Shown piece by piece: positions 31,599 to 34,285 of a stretch of 34,285 nucleotides of DNA (the first letter of the stretch is position 1; each line of letters opens with the position of its first letter). Below the pieces are notes generated by a model that was not told the DNA's origin, did not search any database, and saw only the letters and a list, made by a program, of their open reading frames with translations. The stretch is from Cylindrodendrum hubeiense (taxonomy: Eukaryota > Ascomycota > Sordariomycetes > Hypocreales > Nectriaceae), in assembly GCA_014621425.1 (NCBI GenBank), contig JAANBB010000422.1:1-34285 (forward strand). Direction: 5' to 3'. Made by a program: the position numbers and the translations under genes.

Positions 31599-33605
31599 TT
31601 ATTTTGTAGCAACTGTGCTTCCGCCTCCTATTGAATTAACATTAATTAACATTAATATAGCAACACAAGATATTGTAATAGAATTCACAGTGTCAGAAAC
31701 AACCGGAACAAAAGTAAATATTGATAAATAAAAACAAATACCTATTAAAATATAAAGAGCATAATTAGTAACAACTCCGTTACTTAGACTAGAAATAATT
31801 TTACTTGATTTAGTTAAAATTACACCAAATCCATAAGGACCTACTGATTCTATACTACCTCTATCTAAAACTTTGGTAGTTTGACCTCCTATTTCTAAAA
31901 CTGAATTCACAATATATTTATTATAAAAGAATTCTACTAAAAAACGTTGGTTAAAGAAACCATAAATATAATATCCTAAATTAGATAATTTAAAACTAAA
32001 TATAATTTTAGGCATAAACTCTGAGTATATTACAGCTAATGCTGAGAAAGAAACAGTAAATATAAAAGGAATTAATTTAAATATAGTTGGTACACCAAAT
32101 TCAGTATTAATCATTATTTCATTCATAGGATGAATAAATATACTATTATCTACAAAGAATCCTGAACCTAAACCTATAAATATATCTCTAGTAATATAAC
32201 CAAAATATATAGAGAATACAGCTAATACAGCTAAAGGTAAACTAATAAATATATCGCTTTCGTGTGCATTTCTGTAATAATTAACTGGTCCATTAGGATT
32301 TGTTAAGAAAGTTAAATATATAACTTTTACTGAATATAGTGTAGTAAATATAGCACCTATTACTGCAATAACGTATACACTAACACTACTAAAATTAAAT
32401 TGTCCATAAGCAGATTCTAATATAAAATCTTTACTGTAGAATCCAGTCATAAAAGGGAAAGCCACTAAACTAAGACTAGCTATTAATATAACTGAATAAG
32501 TTAAAGGTAAGAATGATATTAATCCTCCATATTTTCTTAAATCTTGATTATCCGCGACAGCGTGTATAACTGCACCAGCCCCTAAGAATAATAATCCTTT
32601 ATAGAAAGCATGATTTATTAAGTGGAATATAGCAACATTATAAGAAGATAAACCTATTGCTATAACCATCATACCTAATTGACTCATAGTAGAATAAGCA
32701 ATAATTTTTTTAATATCCTGTTGAAATAATCCTATAAGAGAACTGAATACTGTTGTAACTGCACCTAATCATAAACATATTAACAATACAGTTGAACTAT
32801 ATTCGATTAAAGGAGATGAACGTATTAATAAATACACACCAGCTGTAACCATAGTAGCAGCATGTATTAGAGCAGACACAGGAGTAGGTCCTTCCATAGC
32901 CATAGGTAATCATATATGTAAACCTACTTGAGAACTTTTAGCCATAGCACCTATTAATAAACATATACCTATAATAGTTATAACATTTTCATTCATATAG
33001 GGAGCTAATGAGAATACAGCACTATAATCTAAATTACCTAAAGATCATAACATAATAAACATTCCTATCATTAAGAAAGCATCTCCCACTCTATTAGTTA
33101 AAAAGGCTGATAGAGAACTTTGATTAGCTGCTATTCTAGTAAATCAAAAACTAACTAGTAAGTAAGAACAAACACCTACACCTTCTCATCCTACGAACAT
33201 TACTAAATAATTATTACCAGTTACTAATATTATCATCATAAAAGTAAATAAACTTAAATAACTAAAGAATCTTTGATTGTGGGGATCATGACTCATATAT
33301 CCTATTGAATAAAAATGAACTAAAGAACTAATAATCAATACAGGTATTAACATTGATACTGTTAAACTGTCAAATTGAAAATTTCATGCCATATTAAATG
33401 ATTCATTATCTAATCATTTAAATAAATTTATTGAAATCGGGTTATTATTAAATCCTACTTCAAAAAAACTAATTATAGCTAATATTGTAGTAGTCATTAT
33501 ACTTAAACAACCTAAAATACGGCTTCCCGTTACACCAATTTTTCTACCAAAAAAACCGGATACTATAGAACCTAATAAAGGTAACACTATTATACTTAAA
33601 TACAT
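31599..33605 (-). CDS. nad5: NADH dehydrogenase subunit 5
   Basis: This is the distal antiporter-like subunit of the complex I membrane arm, with the long lateral helix at its C-terminus. The 668-aa code-4 frame starts [20 protein letters not shown] and ends STVATK with TAA at 31599. TGA-Trp codons include 33414. Family segments include [20 protein letters not shown] and [21 protein letters not shown] (the conserved Lys/His helix). The start overlaps the nad4L stop by one base (TAATG), a hallmark of fungal mitochondria and a sign of a bicistronic message. No intron is present. Confidence 0.97.
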
Positions 33606-33874
33606 TATTTATATTCTATTGCAATACTTCCTCTTAGTCTATAAAAAGCTACTAAAATAGCTAAACCAATAGCAGATTCTGCTCCAGCAACAACTATAAT
33701 GTATATAGCATAAGTTTGTCCTATTATATCATCAAGATTAACAGAACTTACCAATATTAAGAATGTTATAGATAATAGCATTATTTCTATTGAAATAAGC
33801 ATTAATATTATATTTTTTCTATTAAATACAAATCCTAAGATTCCTATTAAAAAAAGTACTAAAGTTAAATTCAT
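33605..33874 (-). CDS. nad4L: NADH dehydrogenase subunit 4L
   Basis: This is a small membrane subunit of complex I. The 89-aa frame starts [20 protein letters not shown], has three helices with the conserved Glu residues (ISIEIMLLS and [13 protein letters not shown]) and ends AIEYK with TAA. The frame is open for 12 codons more, to ATG at 33910. The usual 89-aa length and conserved MNLTL start favour 33874. It overlaps nad5 by one base. Confidence 0.96.
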   Translation of the reverse strand: MNLTLVLFLIGILGFVFNRKNIILMLISIEIMLLSITFLILVSSVNLDDIIGQTYAIYIIVVAGAESAIGLAILVAFYRLRGSIAIEYK

Positions 33875-34124
33875 ATTTTTTTTAGTAAAACTACTAATTA
33901 TTCGGTGCATGCTGCTGCTTAGCTCTATTTTTTTTAAGATATAAAAAAATCAACAGCAAGCTAAAGCTAAACTGTTGCACTATTAAAGCTAACCTAGCTT
34001 ACCTACTTTATTTAATAAGCTAGAGTAGCTCATTTTTAATGTGTGAACAAGCACATATTTCATAATATATTTATGAAATATTGCATTACTTTACAATGCA
34101 CGTATAGTTATATAGAGCTATACT
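33875..34124. other. trnR-nad4L spacer
   Basis: No gene is seen. There is an AT palindrome 'ctattttttttaagatataaaaaaat' type element (about 33926-33950) flanked by 'gct' and 'cagc'. It resembles the core of the 51-bp element family and may be a fourth, diverged copy. The right half lies within the terminal redundancy. Confidence 0.5.
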
Positions 34125-34285
34125 AGAGATATTGTAGATTTGAACTACAATTGTGATGGCCGTAACATCAAGTTTTACCATTAAACTAATATCCCTTAAT
34201 AAGTTATTAAATTTTACTTAAAATTTACTATATATGTATAGCTAGGTTTTTATATAAAAAATACAGCAGAGCTTTCCTCTACTAT
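34016..34285. repeat. Terminal redundancy, right copy (matches 1-270)
   Basis: Repeats the first 270 bases of the window with two indel differences. It includes a second copy of trnR(ACG) at 34125-34195, which is the same gene on a circular molecule. Confidence 0.93.
34125..34195 (-). tRNA. trnR: tRNA-Arg (anticodon ACG), second copy from the overlap
   Basis: Identical to 110-180. It should be counted once if the molecule is a circle. Confidence 0.9.

Overview
This window is a complete fungal mitochondrial genome. It uses genetic code 4 (UGA = Trp), is AT-rich, and places every identified gene on the minus strand. Bases 1-270 recur at 34016-34285 with only two small indel differences, so the record reads as a circle of about 34,015 bp, linearised with an untrimmed overlap inside and around trnR(ACG). 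The gene set is that of a filamentous ascomycete: 14 core respiratory and ATP synthase genes (cox1-3, cob, nad1-6, nad4L, atp6, atp8, atp9), rns, rnl, 25 tRNAs covering all 20 amino acids, and rps3 inside a group I intron of rnl. The gene order matches Sordariomycetes, most closely Hypocreales.

Read along the minus strand from the high-coordinate end, the order is: trnR(ACG), nad4L-nad5 (1-nt overlap), cob, trnC, cox1, trnR(TCT), orf153, nad1, nad4, atp8, atp6, rns, trnY-D-S-N, cox3, trnG, nad6, trnV-I-S-W-P, rnl with its intron and rps3, trnT-E-M-M-L(TAA), trnL(TAG), orf1115, trnA-F-K-Q-H-M, nad2-nad3 (abutting), atp9, cox2, then back to trnR(ACG). The only intron is the rnl one. All respiratory genes are intact once TGA is read as Trp.

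Two free-standing genes are not part of the conserved set. orf1115 (6094-9441) is an unbroken 1,115-codon frame with a multi-span membrane N-terminus, a large soluble region and a repeated, basic C-terminus. It sits inside the tRNA cluster between rnl and nad2, where Fusarium mitogenomes carry a large variable region with a giant unidentified ORF. orf153 (25744-26205) lies between trnR(TCT) and nad1. Its 5' leader is a ~265-bp near-copy of the region immediately upstream of atp9. Both ORFs use CGN arginine codons, which the sampled parts of cox1 do not.

The intergenic DNA is full of short dispersed elements: hairpins of the form TATTTT-N-loop-N'-AAAATA, a 51-bp element present in both orientations, a three-copy 19-20 bp repeat, and a 10-mer (TAGCTTGCGC) found inside nad2, orf1115 and the rnl intron, with a 9-base match in rps3. 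One hairpin sits in frame inside orf1115. This looks like a small-repeat proliferation that has reached coding sequence.
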